In this document: piece after piece, positions 27,039 to 35,962 of the stretch
How positions within the stretch are numbered: position 1 is the first letter of the stretch
How the letters are laid out: every line of letters begins with the position of its first letter
Origin: Brevibacillus brevis NBRC 100599
Lineage (GTDB): Bacteria; Bacillota; Bacilli; Brevibacillales; Brevibacillaceae
Assembly: GCF_000010165.1 (NCBI RefSeq)
Contig: NC_012491.1
Coordinates: forward strand, 1,358,001-1,422,000
DNA length: 64,000 bases
Reading direction: 5' to 3'
Notes under the pieces: model-generated
The model's database searches: none
What the model was told of the DNA's origin: nothing
The model's input: only the letters and a program-made list of their open reading frames with translations
Made by a program: the position numbers and the translations under genes

Positions 27039-27962
27039 ATGTATGATGTCATCATCATCGGCGGAGGACCAGCTGGTGCTTCTGCTGCCATATATACAGC
27101 TCGTGGAAATCTAAAGACGCTCGTCATTGATAAGGCACCCGGAGCTGGTGCGCTTGCCCTGACACATAAAATCGCCAACTACCCAGGGGTAGAAGGCGAG
27201 ATGACAGGGAAAGAACTATTGGATAAAATGCGCAGACAAGCGGAGGGCTTCGGTGCAGAATTCATCCAGACTACGATTTCTGCGGTAGATGTAGAGGACG
27301 AGGAAAAAAGCATTTTCACGGCTCATGGTACTTTCCAAGCGAAGGCCGTGATCGTAGCGACTGGTTCCAAAGGACGTAACCGTATGCTTCCAGGAGAAGA
27401 GCAATTGCTCGGACGAGGCGTGAGCACTTGCGCGACATGCGACGGAGCTTTTTATGAAGGCAAGCATGTTGCGGTCATCGGTGATACGGAGGAAGCATTG
27501 GAAGAAGCGCATGCGCTGACCAAATTTACGGACAAAATCACTTTTTTGGTGCCGCGCGCTGATCTTCAAGGGGTAGATGAACTACCTCGGCTGCCGAACA
27601 CGGAAATACATTTTCGTACCCGCCCATTAGAAATTGTGGGGGAGAAGTCAGTCGAAGGGTTGCGCATTCGCACAGCAGAAGGAACAGAAGAAATGCTGTC
27701 CGTAGACGGGGTTTTCGTCTTCCTGTCTGGCAGCAAGCCGGGTACCGATTTCTTGGATGGGCAAGTTCCCCTCGATGAGGAAGGATTTATGATTTTAGAT
27801 GAGTTCATGCAGTCTTCTGTTCCAGGCGTATTTGGAGCTGGTGAGGTACGCAAAACACCTGTGAAGCAAGCGGTAGTCGCTGCGGCAGACGGTGCCATTG
27901 CGGCTATGGCTGTAGACAAATACATCAACAAGCGCTCCAAAGTTGTTCCACAGTACAAATAG
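27039..27962 (+). CDS. Thioredoxin-reductase-like flavoprotein disulfide reductase
   Basis: 307 aa from ATG 27039 after AAAAGGGGGG. FAD Rossmann motif IIIGGGPAGASAA near residue 6, redox pair CATCDG (Cys-x-x-Cys) in the middle, second nucleotide domain (VAVIGDTEEALEE) and the C-terminal FAD motif GVFGAGEV. The NADPH loop departs from the usual GxGxxA, so it may take another donor. First gene of an operon with a glutaredoxin and a peroxiredoxin, so it probably recycles them: reductase to glutaredoxin to peroxidase, replacing AhpF. Peroxide control by PerR is indicated upstream. Confidence 0.87.
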   Translation: MYDVIIIGGGPAGASAAIYTARGNLKTLVIDKAPGAGALALTHKIANYPGVEGEMTGKELLDKMRRQAEGFGAEFIQTTISAVDVEDEEKSIFTAHGTFQAKAVIVATGSKGRNRMLPGEEQLLGRGVSTCATCDGAFYEGKHVAVIGDTEEALEEAHALTKFTDKITFLVPRADLQGVDELPRLPNTEIHFRTRPLEIVGEKSVEGLRIRTAEGTEEMLSVDGVFVFLSGSKPGTDFLDGQVPLDEEGFMILDEFMQSSVPGVFGAGEVRKTPVKQAVVAAADGAIAAMAVDKYINKRSKVVPQYK

Positions 27963-27984
27963 AAGAAAAAGGAGAGAAACAAAC

Positions 27985-28233
27985 ATGGCTCAAGCAATCG
28001 TATACTCCAGCACACATTGCAACTTCTGCCAGCAATTAAAATCGTATTTGACAGAACAAAACATTTCTTTCGAAGAGCGAAACATCGATGAAAAAGAAGA
28101 GTACTTCCAGGAGCTGAGCCGTTTAGGCGTGATGTCTGTTCCCTTGACAGTCATTGGTGAAAAGCAAATTTTGGGCTTCAACCCGACCCGTATCAAAAAA
28201 GCACTGGCAGTATTGGAAGAGGCTGCGAAGTAA
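27985..28233 (+). CDS. Glutaredoxin / NrdH-like redoxin
   Basis: 82 aa from ATG 27985 after AAAAGGAGAG. Thioredoxin-fold mini-protein with active site CNFCQQ, the cis-proline segment MSVPLTVIG, and GFNPTRIKKAL at the end. Probably carries electrons from the flavoprotein upstream to the peroxidase downstream. 22 bp after the first gene and 36 bp before the third. Confidence 0.9.
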   Translation: MAQAIVYSSTHCNFCQQLKSYLTEQNISFEERNIDEKEEYFQELSRLGVMSVPLTVIGEKQILGFNPTRIKKALAVLEEAAK

Positions 28234-28269
28234 ATTTCATCAGTTACCATATAAAAGGAGAGATGTATC

Positions 28270-28833
28270 ATGACAACAATGACAACACAGCAAACTGTCC
28301 AACTTCAAGTAGGAAAACCGGCACCTGACTTTAACATGCTCACGACCAAAAACCTCGAGACACTGGAAGAACGTGTGTCGCTGGCTGATTACAAAGGAAA
28401 ATGGCTGATTTTGTTCTTCTGGCCATTCGACTTCACGTTCGTTTGCCCGACAGAGGTAACTTCGTTTAGTGACAACATGGAAGAGTTCGAAGAGTTGGAT
28501 TGCGAAGTATTGGGTGTATCCACAGATAGCGTACATACGCACCGGGCATGGATCAAAACACCGCGAGATGAAAACGGCATCGGTGAAGTAAACTTCCCGC
28601 TCGCGAGCGACTTTAAAAAAGAGACGGCACAAGCTTATGGCGTTCTTGATGAAGAGACTGGTGCAGCTCACCGTGGCTTGTTCATCATCGATCCAGACGG
28701 CATTCTGCGCTACCAAGTGGTAACGGACATGAACGTGGGCCGCAGCGTGACAGAGACAACTCGTATATTGCAAGCCCTGCAAGCTGGCGGTCTGTGCCCG
28801 GCGAATTGGAAGCCAGGACAGAAGACGCTGTAA
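28270..28833 (+). CDS. Two-cysteine peroxiredoxin (AhpC-like)
   Basis: 187 aa. Peroxidatic C59 in FVCPTEVTSF, catalytic Thr in the same motif, and resolving C176 in GLCPANW near the C-terminus. Reduces hydrogen peroxide and organic hydroperoxides in the cytosol. Closer to alkyl-hydroperoxide reductase D/AhpE-style chains fed by a redoxin than to AhpF partners, since the operon supplies its own redoxin. Ends at a strong terminator. Confidence 0.92.
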   Translation: MTTMTTQQTVQLQVGKPAPDFNMLTTKNLETLEERVSLADYKGKWLILFFWPFDFTFVCPTEVTSFSDNMEEFEELDCEVLGVSTDSVHTHRAWIKTPRDENGIGEVNFPLASDFKKETAQAYGVLDEETGAAHRGLFIIDPDGILRYQVVTDMNVGRSVTETTRILQALQAGGLCPANWKPGQKTL

Positions 28834-28870
28834 TCAAAGAAAGAGCATTGCTTCTATATAGAAAGAAGAG

Positions 28871-28916
28871 GGACAATCCCACCCGTCTATTGCAGTCGGA
28901 GGGATTGTCCTTTTTT
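28871..28916 (+). terminator. Rho-independent terminator of the peroxide operon
   Basis: 10-bp perfect stem GGACAATCCC (28871-28880) with GGGATTGTCC (28901-28910), then six T. Confidence 0.9.
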
Positions 28917-28941
28917 ATAGAAAGAACGCGGAGGGATAGAG

Positions 28942-29856
28942 CTAGCTTTGACGATTCCATGCCTCTACAAGTAGTTCGTTGTTGATGCTCATTCCAGCAG
29001 CAGAGCCTAGAGCAGCAGCAGTTATCACTTGGTATTGGGTAGTTGCTGCATCGCCTGCACTGTAGACACCCGGTACGCTCGTTTTCCCAAAGTTGTCGAC
29101 GATAATCGTACCAGCTTCCGTTACCTGGCAGCCTAATGCTTGTGGCAAGTCAGATGCAGCGACGAGTTTTGGGGCAAAAAAGATCCCTGTGCACGAAATG
29201 CTATTGCCATCTGTAAGTTCAACGTGTTGCACCATCCCATCGATAGATACAATCCGTTCGATCGGGGAGTCAAAGACAGGAATGCGATGCTGCAACAGCT
29301 CCATTCTTTGTTCTTCCGTGAATTCATCTGGTCCATTGGTGCAGAGGGTGTAATGATTAGTCCAACCAGATAGCACTTTTGCCAAGTGCAATGCTTTCTC
29401 GCCGTTTGCTATCAAGACAAGTGGTTGGTCGCGTAATTCCCATCCATCGCAATAAGGGCAGACAAAAGCACTTTTTCCATACACTTCTGCTAATCCGTTA
29501 ACAGGTAAAGGAAGATCCTTCATTCCCACTGCGAACAGTAGCTTTTTGCTTTGATAAGTCGTTCCCTGTGCAGTCATTATGAGAAAATTTCCATCGTGCC
29601 CCGTGATCGTTACCGCTGTATCCTCCACAAAGTGAACGGAAGGGTAGGCGCTGATTTGCTCTCTTGCAATGCGACGAAACTCGCTCGGAGTGATGCCGTC
29701 TCTCGTAAGAAAGCCATGGGACTCACGTGTAACACGATTGCGCGGACGGCCTTCATCGATAACGACGACTCTCTTTCTTGCTCTGCCAAGTGCGAGAGCG
29801 GCACTCATACCTGCTGGTCCTCCACCAATAATCCCTACATCGATAAGTTGATTCAT
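28942..29856 (-). CDS. FAD-dependent thioredoxin-reductase-like oxidoreductase
   Basis: 304 aa. FAD motif IIGGGPAGMSAALALG, redox pair C133-P-Y-C136 in FVCPYCDGWE, and C-terminal GVYSAGDAATT. The central NADPH motif is degenerate, as in the GliT/HlmI disulfide oxidases and ferredoxin-dependent reductases, so it may oxidise dithiols or use a different electron donor. Start ATG after AAAGGTGG. Own promoter; faces away from the glycosidase operon. Confidence 0.82.
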   Translation of the reverse strand: MNQLIDVGIIGGGPAGMSAALALGRARKRVVVIDEGRPRNRVTRESHGFLTRDGITPSEFRRIAREQISAYPSVHFVEDTAVTITGHDGNFLIMTAQGTTYQSKKLLFAVGMKDLPLPVNGLAEVYGKSAFVCPYCDGWELRDQPLVLIANGEKALHLAKVLSGWTNHYTLCTNGPDEFTEEQRMELLQHRIPVFDSPIERIVSIDGMVQHVELTDGNSISCTGIFFAPKLVAASDLPQALGCQVTEAGTIIVDNFGKTSVPGVYSAGDAATTQYQVITAAALGSAAGMSINNELLVEAWNRQS

Positions 29857-29890
29857 GTTTGTTTACCACCTTTACAGATCCTTTATGTCT

Positions 29891-29918
29891 ATTATAATCA
29901 AACCTTCCTCAGAATCAA
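29891..29918 (-). promoter_or_regulatory. Vegetative promoter of the CPYC oxidoreductase
   Basis: Read on the minus strand: TTGATT (-35, 29918-29913), 16-bp spacer, TATAAT (-10, 29896-29891), about 35 bp before the start codon. Confidence 0.6.
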
Positions 29919-30255
29919 GCTCCGAAACACTTTGTATTCTTTTTGTAAATAATCCCTTATATCGAAAAAATCTAACGCCTTTCAAATAGTAGCAACCTAC
30001 TATTTTTACGAGTGAAAAGGAAAAAAAAGGAAGGAGCAATTGTACCTAGTTGGCAAAAAATGTGGGCCAGAAGACCGTCCCGGTTGCAGGACTTCCCTCC
30101 AAAAAACGTAGGACAATGGAGGCGAATCCGTCCCAATATTACATTTTCATGACAAATCTGAAAAAGACACAATAGTGAATTTTGTCTATGGGAACGATTT
30201 GCTCCCTATGTTTACAATGACTGTGACGTGGCAACATATCGGAGGTTGACGAGGA
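29919..30255. other. Leader of the exopolysaccharide cluster
   Basis: About 340 bp without a convincing gene. It contains an inverted repeat GACAAA...TTTTGTC (30152-30183) and a small hairpin (GGGAAC with GCTCCC, about 30189-30206) shortly before the ribosome site GGAGGT of the glycosidase. It also has a CCTCCA / TGGAGG stem (about 30098-30122). No known riboswitch class fits. Promoter and control of the long operon must lie here. Confidence 0.45.
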
Positions 30256-32478
30256 ATGGAGCCAACAAAAAAGAAAAGATGGCGCTGGATGAGCTTGACC
30301 ATGCTGATCGTGGTGGGGGCAAGTGCCTTCTGGTGGTTTTGGGCAGCAGATCGTGTCGAAAGCATGGGGACGACTACAGGTGCTCAATTAAAATTTCGTA
30401 CGAATGGTGAGCTGTTCGAAGTCTATCAGAATCAGAAATGGCAGCCCTTTTTTGCGAAAGGTGTCAATCTGGGGGCATCGCTACCGGGTCATTATCCGGG
30501 TGAGCTTCCCATAACGAGAGAGGATTACATGCGCTGGTTCGCGATGATCGACGAGATGGGAGCGAACGTCATTCGTGTGTATACGATCCATTCTCCTGTC
30601 TTTTATGAAGCGCTGGTCGATTACAATCGGCGAAAAGAAGGGGATCCTCTCTATTTGATGCAGGGCATTTGGAGTCCAGAAGAGCTGTTGATTGAAAAGA
30701 AAGACGCCTATTTGCCAGAGATTCGCGAGGAGTTTCGACAGGAAATCAAGGATGCAGTCGGCGCTGTCTACGGAGACATCACCCTGCCGGAAAAACCGGG
30801 AAAGGCAAGTGGTACATACCGTGCCAATGCGGGCAAATACTTGATCGGCTGGCACACAGGGACCGAGTGGGACCCCGTGATGGTGAAAAACACCAACCGC
30901 CTGCATCAAAAAGTTGCACCCTATCAAGGGAAGTACTTCCACGCGACACCGAATGCAACCGCTTTTGAGACATGGATTGCTGAAATGATGGATACCGTCG
31001 CAACGGAGGAGAGCAAATACGGTTGGCAGCATCCGATGACTTTCACCAATTGGGTGACAACAGACCCCTTATCGCATCCGGGAGAGCCGATCCATCATGA
31101 AGATTTGGTCAGTGTCGATTCTACCCATATAGAGCCAACACAGTGGGAGGCAGGCTACTTCGCTTCCTATCACGTGTACCCGTATTATCCGGATTTCTTC
31201 CGTTACGACACTACCCTGCAACAGTTGAAGAATGATGCAGGGCAAATCGATACGTACAAAGCGTATTTGCGACAACTGAAGCAGTATCACAAAAATATGC
31301 CGATCATGGTGACGGAATTCGGGGTCCCGGCATCGGTGGGAGTCGCCCATCTGGGAAATTTGGGGCGTAATCAGGGTGGTCATTCAGAAAAGCAGCAGGG
31401 AGAGATTGATGCCGAGCTTTTGCAAGAAATCCATCAAGAAGGGTATGCGGGAGCAATCGTATTTGTCTGGCAGGACGAGTGGTTCAAAAAAACATGGAAC
31501 ACGATGCGATTTGAGTTGCCGGAAGATCGGCGCTCCCTGTGGATCAACGTATTGACCAACGAGTCTCTGTTTGGAGTCCTCGGCATGTACCCGAACAAAG
31601 AAGGCGTGCTGACCATCGATGGGAATCGCACAGATTGGGATCAGCTCGTGCCGGAAGAGAAGCAACGCCTCGATGTTCAAGTTCCGGGTGTCGACGAAAT
31701 CTGGATGACACACGATGAAGGGTACGTCTATTTCCTTGCTCAGTTGAAGGAAGAGTTTGACCCGGCTAAACAACAGCTCTATGTAGGTGTTGATACGCTT
31801 CCTGGCGGGAACAAGCATGCTGTGCAGCTTCCCGGCCTGACACTGGATGAGGGGCTAGAGACGTTGATCGCGTTGGGAAAAGCAGATGAAAGCCAGATTC
31901 AAATCGCTGCCAATTACGACTTTCATGCACGCTTATACGGAAAACGCTACGGCATGCTTGCAGTCAAGGAAGAGGAGAAAAAAGACGATTCCGGGATATT
32001 CAAGCCGTGGAAGCTGGCTGTAAGCCTCGAGATGGAGCCGCCAGACAGCAAGAAGTACTATCCGTTGGAGGAAGTCGAGGTCGGCAAGCTGATCCGGGGA
32101 ACGACAGATGCCCAAGACCCGCAGTACGACTCACGAACCTCGTGGCAAGCGAAGGGAAAAGTGGTAGAGCTGAGAGTACCGTGGATGCTGCTTGGATTTA
32201 CAGACCCGAGCTCCTTGTCCGTCATGAGCTATGAGGATGAAGGCAAAAGCTTCACGACGAAGACGACGAAAGGCATACGTATCCTGCCGTTCCTCGTGGA
32301 TACAGCGACGAAGCAAATCGTCGGACAAAACGCTTATGCAGTGACGAAGCTCCCGATGTATACATGGCAAGGCTGGGAGCAGGTCGGTTATCACGAACGC
32401 AAAAAACAGAGCTATTCCATACTAAAAAAAGCATTCCACGAGATTGAGGCTCCGGTGAAGACCGGGACTCAGCCTTGA
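30256..32478 (+). CDS. Membrane-anchored clan GH-A-like glycosidase with C-terminal carbohydrate-binding region
   Basis: 740 aa. One membrane helix (about 12-33), then an extracellular TIM barrel (about 60-420). Likely acid/base E204 in HTGTEWDP and nucleophile E354 in VTEFGVP, the pattern of clan GH-A retaining glycosidases. The last 250 residues are beta-rich and resemble family-9 carbohydrate-binding or DOMON-like folds. First gene of the exopolysaccharide cluster; by analogy to PslG or PgaB it may trim or release the polymer made by the synthase two genes on. The glycosidase family number cannot be assigned by eye. Confidence 0.7.
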   Translation: MEPTKKKRWRWMSLTMLIVVGASAFWWFWAADRVESMGTTTGAQLKFRTNGELFEVYQNQKWQPFFAKGVNLGASLPGHYPGELPITREDYMRWFAMIDEMGANVIRVYTIHSPVFYEALVDYNRRKEGDPLYLMQGIWSPEELLIEKKDAYLPEIREEFRQEIKDAVGAVYGDITLPEKPGKASGTYRANAGKYLIGWHTGTEWDPVMVKNTNRLHQKVAPYQGKYFHATPNATAFETWIAEMMDTVATEESKYGWQHPMTFTNWVTTDPLSHPGEPIHHEDLVSVDSTHIEPTQWEAGYFASYHVYPYYPDFFRYDTTLQQLKNDAGQIDTYKAYLRQLKQYHKNMPIMVTEFGVPASVGVAHLGNLGRNQGGHSEKQQGEIDAELLQEIHQEGYAGAIVFVWQDEWFKKTWNTMRFELPEDRRSLWINVLTNESLFGVLGMYPNKEGVLTIDGNRTDWDQLVPEEKQRLDVQVPGVDEIWMTHDEGYVYFLAQLKEEFDPAKQQLYVGVDTLPGGNKHAVQLPGLTLDEGLETLIALGKADESQIQIAANYDFHARLYGKRYGMLAVKEEEKKDDSGIFKPWKLAVSLEMEPPDSKKYYPLEEVEVGKLIRGTTDAQDPQYDSRTSWQAKGKVVELRVPWMLLGFTDPSSLSVMSYEDEGKSFTTKTTKGIRILPFLVDTATKQIVGQNAYAVTKLPMYTWQGWEQVGYHERKKQSYSILKKAFHEIEAPVKTGTQP

Positions 32479-32499
32479 TTGGATAGGAGAGTGGCAAAC

Positions 32500-33684
32500 G
32501 TGCAAACACCATTGGCGACGGCAATTGTTTTTCTGTACGCGCTATGTGGATTGACAGTACTAGGCTTGCTTGTCTTGTTCGCACTGAAGCTACGCAACAT
32601 TTCGGTGGAGAAACAGACCATGCGCTGTCTGGAAAAATATCGCGATTACTTCGTTTACCTGCAAGCACACGGGGAAGAAGAGGAGCGCTTGCAGGTGCCT
32701 TATGGCGATGTGACGCAAAAAGAAAAGCAAATCATTCAGAAAAAGCTGTTTGAGCTGATGGAGTGCTTCACAGGCATTCATCGGGACAAGCTGATCTGGC
32801 TCTGCGAGGATATGGGACTCGTAGAGCTGGATATGCAAAGACTAAATGGCAAGTGGAAATGGACGAGAGTGGATGCCGCTTACAATTTGGGGATCATGCG
32901 CTCCAAGCTCGCCGTACCAGCTCTCATGACCCTCCTGCAAAAAAACACGAATGACACCAGTGTTTTTATCATTGCACGCTCCGTCGCCAAATGTGCACGC
33001 AATACTGAAGATTTGCGGGAAATGGCGACCCACGTTGTCCGAGCGAAGAACAATGTCCACCAGCTCATCGTGGACATCATCAGTGATTCGCAGGTGGATA
33101 CAGCACCACTTTTTGCACAGTTTTTACAAGATTCCGATGCTGAACTGGTCAAAATCGGACTGATTGGCTACGCCGTGCATGCCCAGCCTGGCATTGAGCC
33201 TGCGCTATACCAGCTCATTCAATCGCCTGACAAGGAAGTCCGAATCAAGGCAGTCAAGCTCATGTGTCGGGATATCCGCTATATGAATGAGCAGACACTC
33301 ACGGATTTTATGAATCACAAGGATTGGGAAATTCGGGCAATGGCAGCGAAGGCAATCGGCTCACTGAAATTGCATGCGTACATTCCCTCGCTGAAAAAGG
33401 CGGTGGGCGATGCGAACTGGTGGGTTCGTCATCACAGTGCACGCAGCTTGGCGCAGCTGGAGGTCGAAGGCTTTGCTGCCCTGTGTGAAATTTTGCAGGA
33501 AGAGAGAAACAGTCATAAGAGCGAGATGGCTCATCAAGTGATCCAGGAGGAGCTGGAAAAAGAGAAGCTGGTTCTACAAAGCGCGACAGCGACAGAGAAG
33601 CTCGTGCAATACAACGAAAAGCTGCATCTGTACCGCAAGTCGTATCGCAAAACAATTTCCACGGTTCAGGCATTGGAAAGATAG
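32500..33684 (+). CDS. Membrane-anchored HEAT-repeat protein
   Basis: 394 aa from GTG 32500, 9 bp after AGGAGA. N-terminal membrane helix (LATAIVFLYALCGLTVLGLLVLF), then five or more HEAT helix pairs, for example GIMRSKLAVPALMTLLQK, WEIRAMAAKAIGSL and WWVRHHSARSLAQL. A cytosolic scaffold held at the membrane. It sits between the glycosidase and the glycosyltransferase (17 bp before the latter), as similar membrane-anchored HEAT proteins do next to processive synthases. Likely an assembly partner of the synthase; that is inference. Confidence 0.8.
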   Translation: MQTPLATAIVFLYALCGLTVLGLLVLFALKLRNISVEKQTMRCLEKYRDYFVYLQAHGEEEERLQVPYGDVTQKEKQIIQKKLFELMECFTGIHRDKLIWLCEDMGLVELDMQRLNGKWKWTRVDAAYNLGIMRSKLAVPALMTLLQKNTNDTSVFIIARSVAKCARNTEDLREMATHVVRAKNNVHQLIVDIISDSQVDTAPLFAQFLQDSDAELVKIGLIGYAVHAQPGIEPALYQLIQSPDKEVRIKAVKLMCRDIRYMNEQTLTDFMNHKDWEIRAMAAKAIGSLKLHAYIPSLKKAVGDANWWVRHHSARSLAQLEVEGFAALCEILQEERNSHKSEMAHQVIQEELEKEKLVLQSATATEKLVQYNEKLHLYRKSYRKTISTVQALER

Positions 33685-33701
33685 AGCGAAAGGAGGCTGC
33701 C

Positions 33702-35144
33702 ATGAGAGATTTTCTACTTTACTACGGAGTATTTGCGGTCTATTACGTCATCGCGATCAACTCTTTGTACTTCATCATCATGCTGTTCTCGTTTAATAGC
33801 ATCATGGGAATCTTAAAAAGCTCCATCTATTCGAGATTCCAGACACTTTCAGGCTCTGAGCACGTTCCGCCGATTTCGATTCTCGTGCCGGCTTACAACG
33901 AGGAGCTGACGATTATTGAAAATGTAAGGTCGCTCTTATCCTTGAACTATCCGCGCTACGAGGTACTCGTGGTCAACGATGGATCAAAGGATGCTACCTT
34001 GCAGGTAATGATTGACGAGTTTTCACTGGTTTACTCCGAGCACATGCCGGTGCAGCCGCTTCTTCATACATCGAAGATCAGGGGAATCTACCACAATCCG
34101 GCTTTTCCGAATCTGTATTTGATCGACAAAGAGAACGGAGGAAAAGCTGACTCGCTTAACGCGGGGATCAATCTCTCCCACTATCCGTTGATTGCTTCCA
34201 TTGATGCAGATTCCCTGCTGGAAAAAGACGCGCTGATTCGCATTGCGAAGGTGTATATGGAAAACCCGGATGAAACAGTGGCTATCGGCGGAGATATCCG
34301 CATTGCCAACGGCTGCAAGATCGAAGACGGTGTCGTGAAAGACATTCGTCTGCCAGACAAGTTTTTGCCGATGATGCAATCTGTCGAATACCTCAAGGCG
34401 TTTCTCGGGGGACGGATCGGCTGGAGTGCAATCAACGGATTGATTATCGTCTCAGGTGCGTTCGGTGTTTTTCGCAAGGATTACATCATCAAGGTAGGCG
34501 GCTATCGCGAGGGGTATCCGGGTGAAGACATGAACATCATCATCAAGCTGCACAAGTACATGCTGGAAAACAAGCTGCCGTACCGAGTGGCATTCTGCCC
34601 CGATGCGGTCTGCTGGACGCAAGCGCCGGATACACTCAAAATTTTGGGCAGTCAACGGCGCAGATGGGGACGCGGCAATCTGAAAAACATGATTGAGTAC
34701 GGCAGACATATGGCGTTCCGCCCCAAGTACAAGCTGTTCGGGATGCTCACGCTACCGTTCAATATCCTGTTTGAAACCTTGAATCCATACTTCCGCATCA
34801 CGGGTCTACTAGCCCTCATCGGTTACACCTTACTGGATATGACCAACGGCTATGTCCTCTTACTCTACGGCTTGCTCAATGTGCTGTATGGCATGCTGCT
34901 TGGTATTGGCTCCTTATTGCTGGAGGAAATCGCGTTTCGGCGGTATCCACGCTTTCAGGACATCGTCAAAATGCTTTTCTATACGATTCTGATGTTCTTC
35001 GGCTATCGGCAAATCGGCGTCATCTGGAGATTCCTCGGTCATATTGAATACTTGCGCAACAACAACTCCTGGGGAACGATGACGCGGACGAGCTGGCAGA
35101 CGAAGGGCAGCGAAAACATTTCAAGTTTGGAGGCTAGATCATGA
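33702..35144 (+). CDS. Processive family-2 glycosyltransferase (exopolysaccharide synthase)
   Basis: 480 aa. N-terminal membrane helix, cytosolic GT2 domain, then several helices. Catalytic set: D93 (VNDGS), D168 and D170 (DAD), E275-D276 (GED), and Q318-R-R-R-W322 (QxxRW), the signature of processive beta-synthases such as those for poly-GlcNAc, hyaluronan and cellulose. No PilZ domain follows, so c-di-GMP is not sensed directly. Its 3' end overlaps the response-regulator gene by 4 bp. The flanking UDP-HexNAc supply genes suggest a polymer with N-acetylhexosamine. Confidence 0.88.
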   Translation: MRDFLLYYGVFAVYYVIAINSLYFIIMLFSFNSIMGILKSSIYSRFQTLSGSEHVPPISILVPAYNEELTIIENVRSLLSLNYPRYEVLVVNDGSKDATLQVMIDEFSLVYSEHMPVQPLLHTSKIRGIYHNPAFPNLYLIDKENGGKADSLNAGINLSHYPLIASIDADSLLEKDALIRIAKVYMENPDETVAIGGDIRIANGCKIEDGVVKDIRLPDKFLPMMQSVEYLKAFLGGRIGWSAINGLIIVSGAFGVFRKDYIIKVGGYREGYPGEDMNIIIKLHKYMLENKLPYRVAFCPDAVCWTQAPDTLKILGSQRRRWGRGNLKNMIEYGRHMAFRPKYKLFGMLTLPFNILFETLNPYFRITGLLALIGYTLLDMTNGYVLLLYGLLNVLYGMLLGIGSLLLEEIAFRRYPRFQDIVKMLFYTILMFFGYRQIGVIWRFLGHIEYLRNNNSWGTMTRTSWQTKGSENISSLEARS

Positions 35145-35932
35145 GTAATCTCGTACCTGTTTTTTACGAGCATCTGAGCAAGATGGAAGAGAAACAATTG
35201 GCGTGTGGGGTTATTCTAGCGGCTTGCAAAAACCTCACAAAAGAGTCAATGGAGCTGATCAAGCAAGACCTGGGCACCAGTTCAGGAGACGGCTCCGAGA
35301 TTGCTTTGCACTACGTGTATGACAAAAACAAGCAGCTCTTCGGAATCCTGCTTGAAGGACAGAAGCTTTCGAACACTCATTTCTATGCTTTGCGTGTCAA
35401 AGACTATTTGCAAGAGCACAAACTGCTTGCGGGCAGCCTGTTGATTGCGAGTTTTCCCGAAAGCTCCCGCTCGTCCGGTCAAATGCTGATGCGGATGATC
35501 CAAGAGATGAGAGAGCCAGGCGCTCACGGGGAGATCAAGATTTACGAGCAGAATCCCGCTCAAAGAGAAGAGCCGGCAAGTATTTTGCTGGTTAACCATG
35601 ATGAGACTGTCAACGAGTTTTTGAGCATCTACTTTCAGCGCAAAGGGTATCTCGTTACAGTAGCCAATGACGGGATGGATGGCATGGAAAAATATCAGGA
35701 GGTCGCTCCTGATCTCGTGATTACCGACCTGAATCTCCCTATCCTCAATGGATACCAGCTCATGGAAAAAATCAAGCATATCAGCGCTTCCATGAGCAAG
35801 ATTATGGTGCTTACAGACAAACGTCTGGAAGAAGATGTGCAAAAATCGTTTGCGATGGGAGCATCTGACTACATTACGAAGCCATTCTCTCCGGTAGAGC
35901 TGGAAGCCAGGGTGAAAAGGCTGATTTCATAA
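35141..35932 (+). CDS. Response-regulator-like protein, N-terminal domain of unknown function plus REC
   Basis: 263 aa. Residues 1-145 form an alpha/beta domain without a recognised family (possibly a degenerate GGDEF-like or GAF-like fold). Residues about 147-263 are a receiver domain: acidic pocket in VNHDE, phosphoacceptor D196 (ITDLNLP), Thr in VLTDK and K247 (ITKPF). There is no DNA-binding output, so it likely controls the synthase by contact. Overlaps the synthase stop by 4 bp (ATGA), which couples their synthesis. No cognate kinase in the cluster. Confidence 0.82.
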   Translation: MSNLVPVFYEHLSKMEEKQLACGVILAACKNLTKESMELIKQDLGTSSGDGSEIALHYVYDKNKQLFGILLEGQKLSNTHFYALRVKDYLQEHKLLAGSLLIASFPESSRSSGQMLMRMIQEMREPGAHGEIKIYEQNPAQREEPASILLVNHDETVNEFLSIYFQRKGYLVTVANDGMDGMEKYQEVAPDLVITDLNLPILNGYQLMEKIKHISASMSKIMVLTDKRLEEDVQKSFAMGASDYITKPFSPVELEARVKRLIS

Positions 35933-35962
35933 TTCTAGAAAGAGAAAGGGAGAGAAACGAGG

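Noticed and set aside
29919..30255. c-di-GMP or other riboswitch before the polysaccharide operon.
   Set aside because: Several short stems exist, but the conserved cores of known classes were not found.
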